Positions 35,044-42,953 of a stretch of 64,000 nt of DNA are shown piece by piece. Source of the stretch: VAZQ01 sp963841705 (lineage in GTDB: Bacteria; Pseudomonadota; Alphaproteobacteria; Rhizobiales; Xanthobacteraceae); the NCBI GenBank assembly GCA_963841705.1, contig CAWJDY010000045.1:62001-126000 (forward strand), written 5' to 3'. A program made the position numbers and the translations under genes. The notes beneath the pieces are model-generated. The model worked only from the letters and a program-made list of their open reading frames with translations, did not search any database and was not told the origin of the DNA. Each line of letters opens with the position of its first letter. The first letter of the stretch is position 1.

Positions 35044-35862
35044 CTATTTTTCCAATTGGAATTCGGCTTGCCGTGCCTCGCTCATCAGCTTACCCCAAAC
35101 GCGCTCGCGCAACTCCCCGAAACGGGCCAGGCGCAAAGTGTCGCGGTTGCGCGGACGGGGCAGATCGATGTCTATGACCTCGTCGATGTGAGATGGCCGG
35201 CCCTTGAGAACAAGAACCCGGTCGCCCATCAGGACCGCTTCCTCGATGGAATGGGTTACGAACACCATCGTCGTCGGGCGGCTCTCCCAGATGCGAAGGA
35301 GCTCGAACTGAAGGATCTCACGGGTCTGCGCATCGACCGCGGCAAACGGCTCATCCATCAGGAGCACCTTGGGCTCGACTGCGAGGGCGCGTGCCAAACC
35401 GCAGCGCTGCTGCATTCCACCGGACATTTGATAGGGATACGCCTGCTCGAAACCGGTCAGACCAACGAGGTTGATGAAAACCGACACACGGCCGGCGATC
35501 TCGCGTTTTGCTACACCCGCCATGCGCAGCCCGTATGCGACGTTGTCGTAGACCGTCTTCCACGGAAACAGCCCAAAGTGCTGGAACACCATTGCCACCC
35601 CCGGCAGCGGGCTGCTTACACGTTCCTCATTGATCACAATCTCCCCTGCATCGACGGGGATCAGGCCATCGATGCAGCGCAGCAGCGTTGTCTTGCCGCA
35701 GCCGGAAGGACCCACAATGGCAACGATCTCCCGCTCGCCGACGTTGAATTCAATGCCGCGGAAGACCTGAAGGGCTCCGTAGCGCTTTGCCAGACCGCTC
35801 ACCCGAATTTGGGCAACCCTGCTCTGGGCATGCGTTGAGGTCTCGGCCCGGATACTCATCAT
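35044..35862 (-). CDS. ABC ATPase, SsuB/TauB/NrtD type
   Basis: A 272-residue cytoplasmic ATPase that powers the two permeases. Walker A is GPSGCGKTTLL (51-61), the signature is MSGGMQQRCGLARALA, Walker B is VLLMDEPFAAVD, and the switch region TTMVFVTHSIEEAVLMGDRV is present. It is the first gene of the operon ATPase, binding protein, permease, permease, then a Bug protein. The region upstream (35863-36277) likely holds its promoter. Confidence 0.9.
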   Translation of the reverse strand: MMSIRAETSTHAQSRVAQIRVSGLAKRYGALQVFRGIEFNVGEREIVAIVGPSGCGKTTLLRCIDGLIPVDAGEIVINEERVSSPLPGVAMVFQHFGLFPWKTVYDNVAYGLRMAGVAKREIAGRVSVFINLVGLTGFEQAYPYQMSGGMQQRCGLARALAVEPKVLLMDEPFAAVDAQTREILQFELLRIWESRPTTMVFVTHSIEEAVLMGDRVLVLKGRPSHIDEVIDIDLPRPRNRDTLRLARFGELRERVWGKLMSEARQAEFQLEK

Positions 35863-36277
35863 CGTCGCTGCGCTGCTGCGAAATTATTTTCCGATAACGC
35901 TTGTCTATCTAACCGACCTGGCTACCGGCCGAGCCTTCTGCCGATCTGGTAAGGAGACAAAAACCATAGCCTGGATCGGGCGGCGCAATCCGGGGCAGCG
36001 CTCCTCCAACCATGCACTGCTCTGGCTCATCATATTCATGCGGGAGAGGGAATGAGCGCAACGCCGCCGACGTTATTTGATTCGCGCGAAGGTTCAGACG
36101 AAATCATCAGTCGCGTCGCGAGCATTTGCTGGCGCCGCAGGCGCGGCTGCACGTCAACCCTCTTTGAACCCTTTCCTGCCATATTGCGACTAACGGGGTG
36201 GCGCGACATTTCACTGCACGCCCTGCCGCTTCGCCCGATAGGGGTCGGCGCCCGGCAGGAATACAGGAGGGGCTACA
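35863..36277. other. Intergenic, divergent promoters
   Basis: A 415-bp gap between the ABC operon start and the plus-strand exported protein. I see no convincing gene here. It should contain both promoters. Confidence 0.4.
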
Positions 36278-36670
36278 ATGACTTATTCTCGTCTCGTGAC
36301 CGGCGCCCGCGGCTTGCTCGTGGGCTCGGCTCTGGCGTTGGTGGCGGCCATTCCCGCGCTTGGACCAGCCGAGGCGGTGCCGAGTTACGATGGGCTGTGG
36401 AGCGTTGTGATCATTACGCGGGCGGGGATCTGCGACCCGTCCTATCGCTATCCCATCCGCATCAGCAACGGCCACGTGCTCAGTGCGGGAGGGTCGTCGG
36501 TCCATATCAGCGGCAGAGTAGGAAAGAACGGCGCTGTCGTGGTCAACGTCAGCCGTGGCGACAAGACCGCGTTCGGCACCGGCCGGCTTGCTGCGACGAG
36601 CGGGGCCGGCTCCTGGACCGGCGGAAACGGTATCTGCGCGGGCGTCTGGCAGGCGGAACGCCGCAGCTGA
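36278..36670 (+). CDS. Exported protein of unknown function
   Basis: A 130-residue protein with a signal peptide (about 1-33, GLLVGSALALVAAIPALGPA then EA). The mature part is a compact Gly/Ser/Ile-rich beta-type domain (SYDGLWSVVIITRAGICDPS, GGSSVHISGRVGKNGAVVVN, then GTGRLAATSGAGSWTGGNGI) with two cysteines, at ICDPS and GICAG, that could form a disulfide. An AGGAGGGG ribosome site precedes ATG 36278. Similar proteins occur in Bradyrhizobium relatives. The function is unknown. Confidence 0.7.
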   Translation: MTYSRLVTGARGLLVGSALALVAAIPALGPAEAVPSYDGLWSVVIITRAGICDPSYRYPIRISNGHVLSAGGSSVHISGRVGKNGAVVVNVSRGDKTAFGTGRLAATSGAGSWTGGNGICAGVWQAERRS

Positions 36671-36761
36671 CCACGCGAATCACGCTGTGAAGCTTACAAC
36701 CTTCTGAGTTGCGCCCGGGTTTCGGCCCGGGCGTCGGTTTTGGCGACAGCTCGCAAAGCCG

Positions 36762-37217
36762 ATGCCCCACCCCAAGCGAACACCGGCGGACCTCGCGCTC
36801 GCTCCTGCGCTGGTCTACGCGACCGCCGCCACCTGCGGTGTGCTCGCCGCACTCGCGCTGCAAATCCAGTTGAGTCGGGCGGGGTCCGATGTTGTCGGGC
36901 TGTGGCAGAAGCTTTCAACGCCCGGCGCCATGCAGTTGCGAAGCGCAGGGCCTTGGTGGGCGATTGCCGCCGTGGCTTTCGTTGTCGGCGGCGTGCTCGC
37001 GGCCGTGCTCAGCCGGATGCCGCTGCCGTGGCGACGCTTTCGCCTGCTGCGCTGGTTGGGCGGCGCAGCGGTCGTATTCATACTGGCGGACATCGGCCAG
37101 CACTCCGGTGACCTGGCACAGGTGGAGCCCGGAGCCAATGCTCTCGCCAGCTTGGCGGTGCTCACAGTGGCGGCTCTGATGTCCTTGGGCGGAGCCTATT
37201 TGACCATACGGCGCTGA
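36762..37217 (+). CDS. Small membrane protein of unknown function
   Basis: A 151-residue protein with about four hydrophobic segments (near 14-36, 60-82, 98-112 and 126-147) separated by short charged loops. There is no recognised domain. It lies 90 bp after the exported protein gene, in the same direction. Confidence 0.55.
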   Translation: MPHPKRTPADLALAPALVYATAATCGVLAALALQIQLSRAGSDVVGLWQKLSTPGAMQLRSAGPWWAIAAVAFVVGGVLAAVLSRMPLPWRRFRLLRWLGGAAVVFILADIGQHSGDLAQVEPGANALASLAVLTVAALMSLGGAYLTIRR

Positions 37218-37475
37218 ACCGGCGCCACATCCACCAACTTCGCCGAAGAACAATATAAGAACGGAGGGGGAAACCGAATCGAGTTTGCCTGCGAAATGGC
37301 CCGCAATCGGGTCTCGCCCATCGCCTGCCTCATTTCTGCGTGGAAAGATTGAATAAATCTTTCGCGGGGGCTCGAACCTTTATGGCCCCCGTGCGACTAA
37401 GGACTCGTGCGGTAGTGCCAGCTTCCGATACGCGTAGTCCTGCGCAAATGGCGCCCGGCCAATGCGGAGAAGTTG

Positions 37476-38360
37476 ATGGCATTTATGGCCGATCTCGCAG
37501 CCTCTGGTGTACGCGAACACCGCGGCCCCTCGCCATGGGTTGCTGCGCTGCTGACGGTCCTCACTCCCGGCCTCGGGCACCTTTACATCGGCCAGGCGCG
37601 GCGCGGGATCACCCTGTTCATCCTCATCCTGATCGCCGACACGCTCTTGATGTTCGCCATGATGGGCGTGCTGGCGCGGTTCTGGTTGTTCGCGATCAGC
37701 TTCCTGCTGTTGGTCGGACTGTGGCTCTATATCCTGTTCGATGCCGTCCGCCGGGCGCGGCGCTCCCCGGTCTTGCCCGATCACGGTCAAAACGGGTGGG
37801 CAACGTATGTTGCTGCCTTCACGGTGGCATGCCTTCTCATCGCTTGGCCCTTCTTCTACGGCTGGCGTGCGCACGCTGCCGGCCGGCTCCTGTGGTTGAG
37901 CGCAAACAGTCCAAGCATGGAGCCGACCATCGAGACCGGAGAATTCTACCTCGCCGACGCGAGCTATTATCGCGCTCGAGCGCCTATGCGGGGCGAGGTG
38001 GTGGTGTACAAGCACCCCAAGCAACCGGAGTTCCGCAGCATCAAGCGCATTGTCGCAGTGGAGGGAGATCGCATCGCGATCAAGGGCGGGCGCGCTATAG
38101 TCAACGGGATCACGCTGGAAGAACCCTATCTGGAGGAAGACCCGGCAGCGGGGTCCGTGCCCGATATGCCGGAAATGCAGGTACCGGCCGGGCATGTGTT
38201 CGTATTGGGCGACAATCGCGCCAATAGCGTCGATTCACGCGACAGCCTGGCCCACGGTCCCGTGCCGCTCGAAAATCTGATCGGACGCGTTACCGACGTG
38301 GCGATCTCGCGCCATTTGATGCGCATGGGGCGCTGGATAGGAACCCCGAGCAACTTGTAG
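37476..38360 (+). CDS. lepB: Signal peptidase I with N-terminal membrane extension
   Basis: A 294-residue S26A peptidase that removes signal peptides on the periplasmic face. The catalytic serine is in NSPSMEPT (Ser147) and the general base Lys190 in RSIKRIVAVEGD. GHVFVLGDNRANSVDSRDS is the GDN box. The first 130 residues hold about four helices with a VLTPGLGHLYIGQ segment, much longer than the usual one or two helices. ATG 37476 is 5-6 bases after GGAG. A main lepB may exist elsewhere, and this may be a specialised paralogue. Confidence 0.85.
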   Translation: MAFMADLAASGVREHRGPSPWVAALLTVLTPGLGHLYIGQARRGITLFILILIADTLLMFAMMGVLARFWLFAISFLLLVGLWLYILFDAVRRARRSPVLPDHGQNGWATYVAAFTVACLLIAWPFFYGWRAHAAGRLLWLSANSPSMEPTIETGEFYLADASYYRARAPMRGEVVVYKHPKQPEFRSIKRIVAVEGDRIAIKGGRAIVNGITLEEPYLEEDPAAGSVPDMPEMQVPAGHVFVLGDNRANSVDSRDSLAHGPVPLENLIGRVTDVAISRHLMRMGRWIGTPSNL

Positions 38361-38462
38361 GCCCGAGCGGGACGACTTTTCTTCGTGCCGTCGTGCCGCT
38401 TCTATCCTCGTATTTGGGCATGTCCTTTTCGCAAAACCGGTTCCCACTTCGCTCGACATGCT

Positions 38463-39638
38463 CTAGCGCACGAGCTCGCGCATGGCCCGGTCGAGGCCGT
38501 CGAGCGTGAGCGGGTACATGCGCCCGTGCATAAGCTGGCGCATGAGACCGATCGAGGCCGTGTAGCCCCACTCCTTCTCCGGGACCGGATTGAGCCACAC
38601 GCAGGCCGGATAGGTGCGCGTCACACGTTCCATCCAGACCGCACCGGTTTCGGCGTTGAAATGCTCAACCGACCCGCCGGTCGCCATGATCTCATACGGA
38701 GACATCGAGGCATCGCCTACGAACACCACCTTGTAGTCATGCCCGTAGGTATGCAGGAGGTCCCAGGTGGGCGTGGTGTGGTCCCAGCGCCTGCGATTCT
38801 CCTTCCAGACTTTTTCGTAGAGGCAATTGTGAAAATAGAAATGCTCCATGTGCTTGAACTCGGCACGCGCGGCCGAGAACAGCTCCTCGGTCGCCTTGAT
38901 GTGCCAATCCATGGAGCCGCCGATGTCGAAGAACGACAGAACCTTCACCGCATTGTGCCGCTCCGGGCGCATGAGAATATCCAGGTAGCCCTTGTGTGCG
39001 GTGCCCTTGATCGTGCCGTGCAGGTCGAGCTCGTCGATCGCTCCTGTACGCGCAAACTTTCGTAGCCGGCGCAGCGCAATCTTTATGTTGCGGGTGCCTA
39101 GCTCGACGCGATCGTCCAGATCCTTGAACTCGCGCCGGTCCCAAACCTTGACCGCGCGGAAATTGCGGTTGCGGTCCTGCCCGATGCGGATACCTTCTGG
39201 GTTGTAGCCGTAGGCGCCGAACGGTGATGTCCCCGCGGTGCCAATCCATTTGCTGCCGCCCTGGTGGCGCCCTTTTTGCTCCTGCAACCGCCCGCGCAGC
39301 GTTTCCAGGAGCTTATCGAGGCCCCCCATGGCCTCGATCTGCCGCTTCTCTTCTTCGGTGAGATATTTCTCCGTGAGCTTCTTGAGCCACTCCGCCGGAA
39401 TCTCCGCCTCCAAAGCCTCAGCGGTCGTGGCCAGGCCCTTGAATACATGCGCAAAGACGCGGTCGAACTTGTCGAGATTGCGCTCGTCTTTGATCAGTGC
39501 CGCGCGCGACAGATAATAAAAATCGTCTACGCGCCTGCCGGCCAGATCCTTCTCCATCGCCTGCATCAGCGTGAGATATTCGCGCAGGGTCACGGGAATA
39601 CCGGCTGCTTTGAGCTCCTGAAAGAAAGTGACGAACAT
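38463..39638 (-). CDS. CoxE-like VWA domain protein
   Basis: A 391-residue cytoplasmic protein of the CoxE/VWA-containing family. The N-terminal helical part begins MFVTFFQELKAAGIPVTLRE. The C-terminal VWA fold has the metal site FFDIGGSMDWH, where the usual DxSxS is DxGxS, followed by FVGDASMSPYEI. Relatives work beside MoxR-type AAA ATPases to mature metalloenzymes, but no AAA gene is adjacent here. ATG 39638 gives the family start. The extra 67 codons upstream are translated repeat sequence. Confidence 0.85.
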   Translation of the reverse strand: MFVTFFQELKAAGIPVTLREYLTLMQAMEKDLAGRRVDDFYYLSRAALIKDERNLDKFDRVFAHVFKGLATTAEALEAEIPAEWLKKLTEKYLTEEEKRQIEAMGGLDKLLETLRGRLQEQKGRHQGGSKWIGTAGTSPFGAYGYNPEGIRIGQDRNRNFRAVKVWDRREFKDLDDRVELGTRNIKIALRRLRKFARTGAIDELDLHGTIKGTAHKGYLDILMRPERHNAVKVLSFFDIGGSMDWHIKATEELFSAARAEFKHMEHFYFHNCLYEKVWKENRRRWDHTTPTWDLLHTYGHDYKVVFVGDASMSPYEIMATGGSVEHFNAETGAVWMERVTRTYPACVWLNPVPEKEWGYTASIGLMRQLMHGRMYPLTLDGLDRAMRELVR

Positions 39639-39721
39639 GGGCGCAAGATACGCGGGTACGGCCGTCCCGGCCACTAGAGCTCGTTTCGATGAAGTTAAAT
39701 CACCATCGCTGCGCTGCGTAA

Positions 39722-39784
39722 GGTGGGTTAGTTTAGCCGTGCAAGTCGGCTGGGAACAGCCGACTTGGACGGCGTAACCCACCG
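39722..39784. repeat. Nested inverted repeat, REP-like
   Basis: Outer arms GGTGGGTTA and TAACCCACC enclose an inner stem AAGTCGGCTG, GGAA, CAGCCGACTT. A third TAACCCACC copy follows at about 39810. It looks like an interspersed repeat upstream of the VWA gene. Confidence 0.6.
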
Positions 39785-39995
39785 TCAAACGCAAGGGAAC
39801 GCGGCTAACCCACCCTACTACGCATCCACTCGAGCGCAATGCACTCTAAATCGCTGCAAGAAGGCAGAAAAACCGGCCAGCTCGTGTCCTCCCTAACCCG
39901 GACAACTCATGTGCTACCGATATTACAACTTGCAGTGCGTGGACACTGTAACAAAACCAGCCTATAAACGTCTAATCTCAGGAAATTGTCCGAGA

Positions 39996-40023
39996 AGCCC
40001 GGCCCGGGGTCCCGCGCCGGGCT
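39996..40023 (+). terminator. Stem-loop followed by T-rich stretch
   Basis: AGCCCGGC, 12-base loop, GCCGGGCT, then CTTTAGTTT. It is followed by a 14-bp direct repeat (TTTGGCCAATCGTG twice, about 40030-40057). Confidence 0.5.
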
Positions 40024-40095
40024 CTTTAGTTTGGCCAATCGTGTTTGGCCAATCGTCCGCCTGCGGTCGGCCGCTTCGCAAAAGGAGGACAATGC

Positions 40096-40575
40096 ATGCA
40101 GTTCCAAAAAGGCCAAAGCGGTAACCCGGAGGGCCGACCGCGAGGATCGCGAAACCAGGCATCCATGCGACTCCACGAGATGCTCGAGCAAAGCGCGGAG
40201 AAGCTCTTCAACAAGGCCGTCGAGATGGCCACGGCCGGCAATATCGCGGCCCTTCGGCTGTGCCTGGAACCACTCCTGACCACGCATAAGAACGAGCCCC
40301 TGTTTTGCGAGATGCCGCCGTTGGCAAAGGCCGCCGACGCCGTGGCTGCCATCGCCGGCATCGCATCCGCTGCGCTCGCCGGCGACGTCACGGCCGACGA
40401 GGCTGCCAAGCTCACCAAGGTGATATCCCTTTACGTCAAAGCCCTTGAGGCGAATGAGTTTGAGGACCGGCTCGCTTTGCTGGAACGCACCGATCTCAAG
40501 CGGATGGGAGAGGCGCGAAATGGCGCTCCCATCGCCAGTAATCCGGGCTCCTTCGACAGTGAGCGCAAAGGCTGA
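40096..40575 (+). CDS. DUF5681 protein
   Basis: A 159-residue DUF5681 protein. The N-terminal basic motif FQKGQSGNPEGRPRGSRN defines the family and is often found beside phage or transfer genes. The rest is helical (MLEQSAEKLFNKAVEMATAG and a C-terminal KLTKVISLYVKALEANEF). ATG 40096 is preceded by AGGAGG and preferred over 40045. Its downstream neighbour is a truncated copy of a small ORF whose full version is at 49647. Confidence 0.8.
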   Translation: MQFQKGQSGNPEGRPRGSRNQASMRLHEMLEQSAEKLFNKAVEMATAGNIAALRLCLEPLLTTHKNEPLFCEMPPLAKAADAVAAIAGIASAALAGDVTADEAAKLTKVISLYVKALEANEFEDRLALLERTDLKRMGEARNGAPIASNPGSFDSERKG

Positions 40576-40579
40576 ACCG

Positions 40580-40675
40580 ATGGAGCCAGCCCGGCATAAG
40601 CGCTTGAGAGCGCTGCACCCCGCCGCAACAGCGATAACGGGCTTTCAAACCGCGCATCAATCAACCTCGTCCTGA
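40580..40675 (+). pseudogene. Truncated copy of the 49647 small ORF
   Basis: Starts MEPARHKRLRA exactly as at 49647. Bases 40577-40613 are identical to 49644-49680 (37 bp). After CGCCGCAA the sequence jumps to ACAGCGATAACGGGCT, which in the other locus lies about 330 bp further on at 50020. This copy therefore looks like an internal deletion. Confidence 0.6.
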
Positions 40676-40761
40676 AGGAGCGCCGCCTTCGGCGGCGCGT
40701 CTCGAAGGACGGCCACAAGCAAGATCGCGCCAGCGGCCATCCTTCGAGATGCAGGATGAGG
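40665..40761. repeat. Long imperfect inverted repeat, REP-like
   Basis: CCTCGTCCTGAAGGAG with an inner GCGCCGCC-TTC-GGCGGCGC hairpin and CGTCTCGAAGGA on the left, then TCCTTCGAGATGCAGGATGA on the right. It resembles a dispersed palindromic repeat of Bradyrhizobium-type genomes. Confidence 0.6.
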
Positions 40762-40789
40762 TCTGCGGGATTCACCAGAGAGGAGGATC

Positions 40790-40849
40790 ATGCCTGCTTC
40801 ACCGAAGGCTTCCGTCGCGATCGTCACCGGAGCGGCGCATGGGATGGGC
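40790..40849 (+). pseudogene. 5' fossil of a short-chain dehydrogenase
   Basis: After GAGGAGGATC, the frame MPASPKASVAIVTGAAHGMG reads the start and NAD-binding TGxxxGxG of an SDR gene. It then breaks into the PF04392 remnant. Only 20 codons survive. Confidence 0.6.
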
Positions 40850-41132
40850 TTGCATCGCTCTTCGCCGCAACCATCTCGTTGGCTCCAGTGAACGCCTTCG
40901 GCATGCCCTCGTCGCTGCGGCGATATTCAACGGCGAGATTCTGGCCTTGGGTCAATCCAAGCTTGTGCAGCTCGGAAATGAAGATCTGATACCCTGGCCC
41001 TGTCACCGGATTTCGCAGGTCGGGGCCCAGAATGCCGACACGGGCGACCCTGCCCGCATCCTACGCGCGTACGGCGAGCGGCCAAGCAACCATCGTGCCG
41101 CCGAGAAGTGCGATAAGTTCGCGTCGCCTCAC
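40850..41132 (-). pseudogene. PF04392 substrate-binding protein, 5' fragment
   Basis: GTG 41132 starts VRRRELIALLGGTMVAWPLA, then VRA and an in-frame stop. The same frame continues with VARVGILGPDLRNPVTGPGY, the mature N-terminus, and ISELHKLGLTQGQNLAVEYR. It ends at the SDR fossil near 40850. The stop and truncation show it is dead. Confidence 0.7.
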
Positions 41133-41374
41133 GGATCCTCCTCAAGCTGAGGAGCACACCCTACCACAACATTGAAATGGGAGCAGCGTTGTGCATGGCA
41201 GCAAATTTGGTCGCTGATGTCCGAGCGGGACAATCGCGTCGGACGCAGGACCGAGGCGCCGCGGTGCGTCCCGCTATGTCCGCTATGCCTCCGATTGCAA
41301 CCCAATTGGTGCATCGCGGCGAACTGAAGCAATGTGCCAAAAACCGACAAAGTGCGGAGCGGCAAAATCGTGCC

Positions 41375-41437
41375 CTATTCGACGACCTCGTCGGCGGTGG
41401 CGAGCAGCGTCTGGGGAATGCTTGGGCCGAGCGCCTT
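41375..41437 (-). pseudogene. PF04392 substrate-binding protein, 3' fossil
   Basis: Encodes KALGPSIPQTLLATADEVVE then stop, the standard C-terminus of this family. The upstream part is replaced by an exonuclease fragment in the opposite direction. Confidence 0.6.
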
Positions 41438-41449
41438 AGCTGTCGCGTG

Positions 41450-41599
41450 ATGGGGCTGCCCGGCAAGCCGGACGGTATGAACGGGGCGGAAGTCGAAAAG
41501 TACTACCGCGACGGTCACATCCGGCAGATTGCAGAGTACTGCGAAAGCGATGTGCTCAACACGTACCGGGTCTGGCTACGCCATGAACTGTTTCGCGGG
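41450..41599 (+). pseudogene. PolB-like 3'-5' exonuclease fragment
   Basis: MGLPGKPDGMNGAEVEKYYR, then DGHIRQIAEYCESDVLNTYR and VWLRHELFRG match the C-terminal part of predicted PolB-like 3'-5' exonucleases (PF10108 type). 'YCESDVLNTYR' carries the last catalytic Asp. Both flanks are unrelated, so it is an isolated fragment. Confidence 0.6.
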
Positions 41600-41762
41600 T
41601 CCTGTCCGATGCGCAGTTTCAAGCCAGCGTGTTCCGGTAAGGTTGAGGCACATCGGCGCGATAGACATTATTGTCCCAATGGCGCAAGACACAATGGCCA
41701 TTCGCTTCGGAATTATGGCGCGCTCCCGTCCGCGCGCGGAAAGCGCGCAGAGGGCCGGCTAA

Positions 41763-42038
41763 CTACTGCTTCGGCTTTGCTGCCGTGGTGGACGGTCTGA
41801 TCGAGCCCCAGGGATCGCTCGACACGGTTGTGTTGGGCCGGGTTTTCTTGGTCACCTCATTATAGTCGCGCTCGATGTCCTTGGCTCGCCTGGCCGCTTC
41901 CGCGCTCTGTGCCTCCGCCTTCTGGTTCGGGCCCCAATCCTGATCCTTTCCTTCAGAACCGCCGATGGCGACTTGCGAATAAGCAGGCCCCCCCATCATC
42001 AGGGCGAGCACCAAACCTGCGCCGATCACGTACCTCAT
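41763..42038 (-). CDS. Small exported protein of unknown function
   Basis: A 91-residue protein with a signal peptide (MRYVIGAGLVLALMMGGPAY, cleavage near YSQ). A polar Lys/Glu/Ala-rich mature part follows (AEAARRAKDIERDYNEVTKK), ending in a Lys/Gln tail. GGAGGGGG lies about nine bases before ATG 42038. It resembles small exported proteins of Bradyrhizobium relatives. Confidence 0.65.
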   Translation of the reverse strand: MRYVIGAGLVLALMMGGPAYSQVAIGGSEGKDQDWGPNQKAEAQSAEAARRAKDIERDYNEVTKKTRPNTTVSSDPWGSIRPSTTAAKPKQ

Positions 42039-42197
42039 GGCAGCATCCCCCTCCTTTCGCCAGCGCCTACGGCTGGCTCCACCCCGATAAGCCGCAATTT
42101 GGGCAACACGTCGGCATTATCGCAGATGCGCGCGGCGAAGTGGTTGCAACTCACCGAGCAATTGCCGAGCCGCGCCGCAATCGCTAATTACTGCCAA

Positions 42198-42236
42198 GGG
42201 CCACGTGGCGGAGTGGTTACGCAACGGTCTGCAAAT
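42198..42236 (+). tRNA. tRNA-Cys 5' half (broken)
   Basis: GGCCACGTGGCGGAGTGGTT then ACGCAACGGTCTGCAAA reads the acceptor 5' strand, D arm and an anticodon loop CTGCAAA (anticodon GCA, Cys) as in alphaproteobacterial tRNA-Cys. The 3' side of the anticodon stem does not pair, and no T arm (GGTTCAA) follows. This is a fragment left by a rearrangement, not a working tRNA. Confidence 0.55.
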
Positions 42237-42339
42237 CAGACGCCTCAATGCCGCGTCTTGCCAATCTGAGCCATAAACTCGCTAATTGGGTAACGTCCAC
42301 CCTCCCCGCTGCATCGGGATGACCTCCGCGGGCAGTTGG

Positions 42340-42448
42340 AGCAAGGCTGCGAAGGCATTGTCGATAGTGCGTTCGCTCCCGCGCGCGCGCCGCGACCGGC
42401 CCGCGCCGCAACATCGCTGAGCAACGTGATGAACTCGCGCCGCCTCAT
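42340..42448 (-). pseudogene. PF04392 substrate-binding protein, leader fossil
   Basis: ATG 42448 opens MRRREFITLLSDVAARAGRG, the twin-arginine leader of the family, which then loses similarity. A fifth trace of the family in the window. Confidence 0.5.
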
Positions 42449-42796
42449 GGGCTTTCCCCACGGCCAGGATTACCGACCAAGTATAGCAGGTCTTAAGAGC
42501 GGGTTCAGGCATACCGGAGGCAGTTCCACCGTAGTCAGCTGCACGGAGGTCAAGCGAACGAGCTGACGCGCCGCCAAGCAGCGCGAGGAGTAGCGCCGTT
42601 TCAGTTGACGGAATGGCATTCGATATCCCGCGGCGGGAGCCAGTCGAGGATCGAGGCTTATTGCAATGCGACATCTCGATCCGGCTTAAGTCTCCTTCGG
42701 GTCAATTGCACCCATTACCGCGCCGCAGCATTGCTGTCCGCTTTACCCCAATCAGCAGACCCCGACAGGACGGGTTGAATGCGACGCTATGTGCCG
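42449..42796. other. Intergenic, no gene recognised
   Basis: No convincing gene. It is probably the former upstream region of the leader fossil. Confidence 0.35.
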
Positions 42797-42830
42797 ATTT
42801 TGTTGCAAAAGTCGACTTTTGCAACAAAAT
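42797..42830. repeat. Perfect 34-bp palindrome
   Basis: ATTTTGTTGCAAAAGTC joined directly to its reverse complement GACTTTTGCAACAAAAT, with no loop. It is AT-rich, unlike the other repeats, and could be an operator or a mobile-element end. An 11-bp palindrome (ACAAGTCAGC, ACG, GCTGACTTGT) lies at about 42909-42931. Confidence 0.7.
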
Positions 42831-42953
42831 CTGCCACAAGCAGACTCTCCGGCACTCGCGCGAACGGGCGCGCCGCGTGTAATTTCAGGCTGAGTAGTCT
42901 CGTGACCCACAAGTCAGCACGGCTGACTTGTGGACCTCGAAAGGTAGCCGCCC

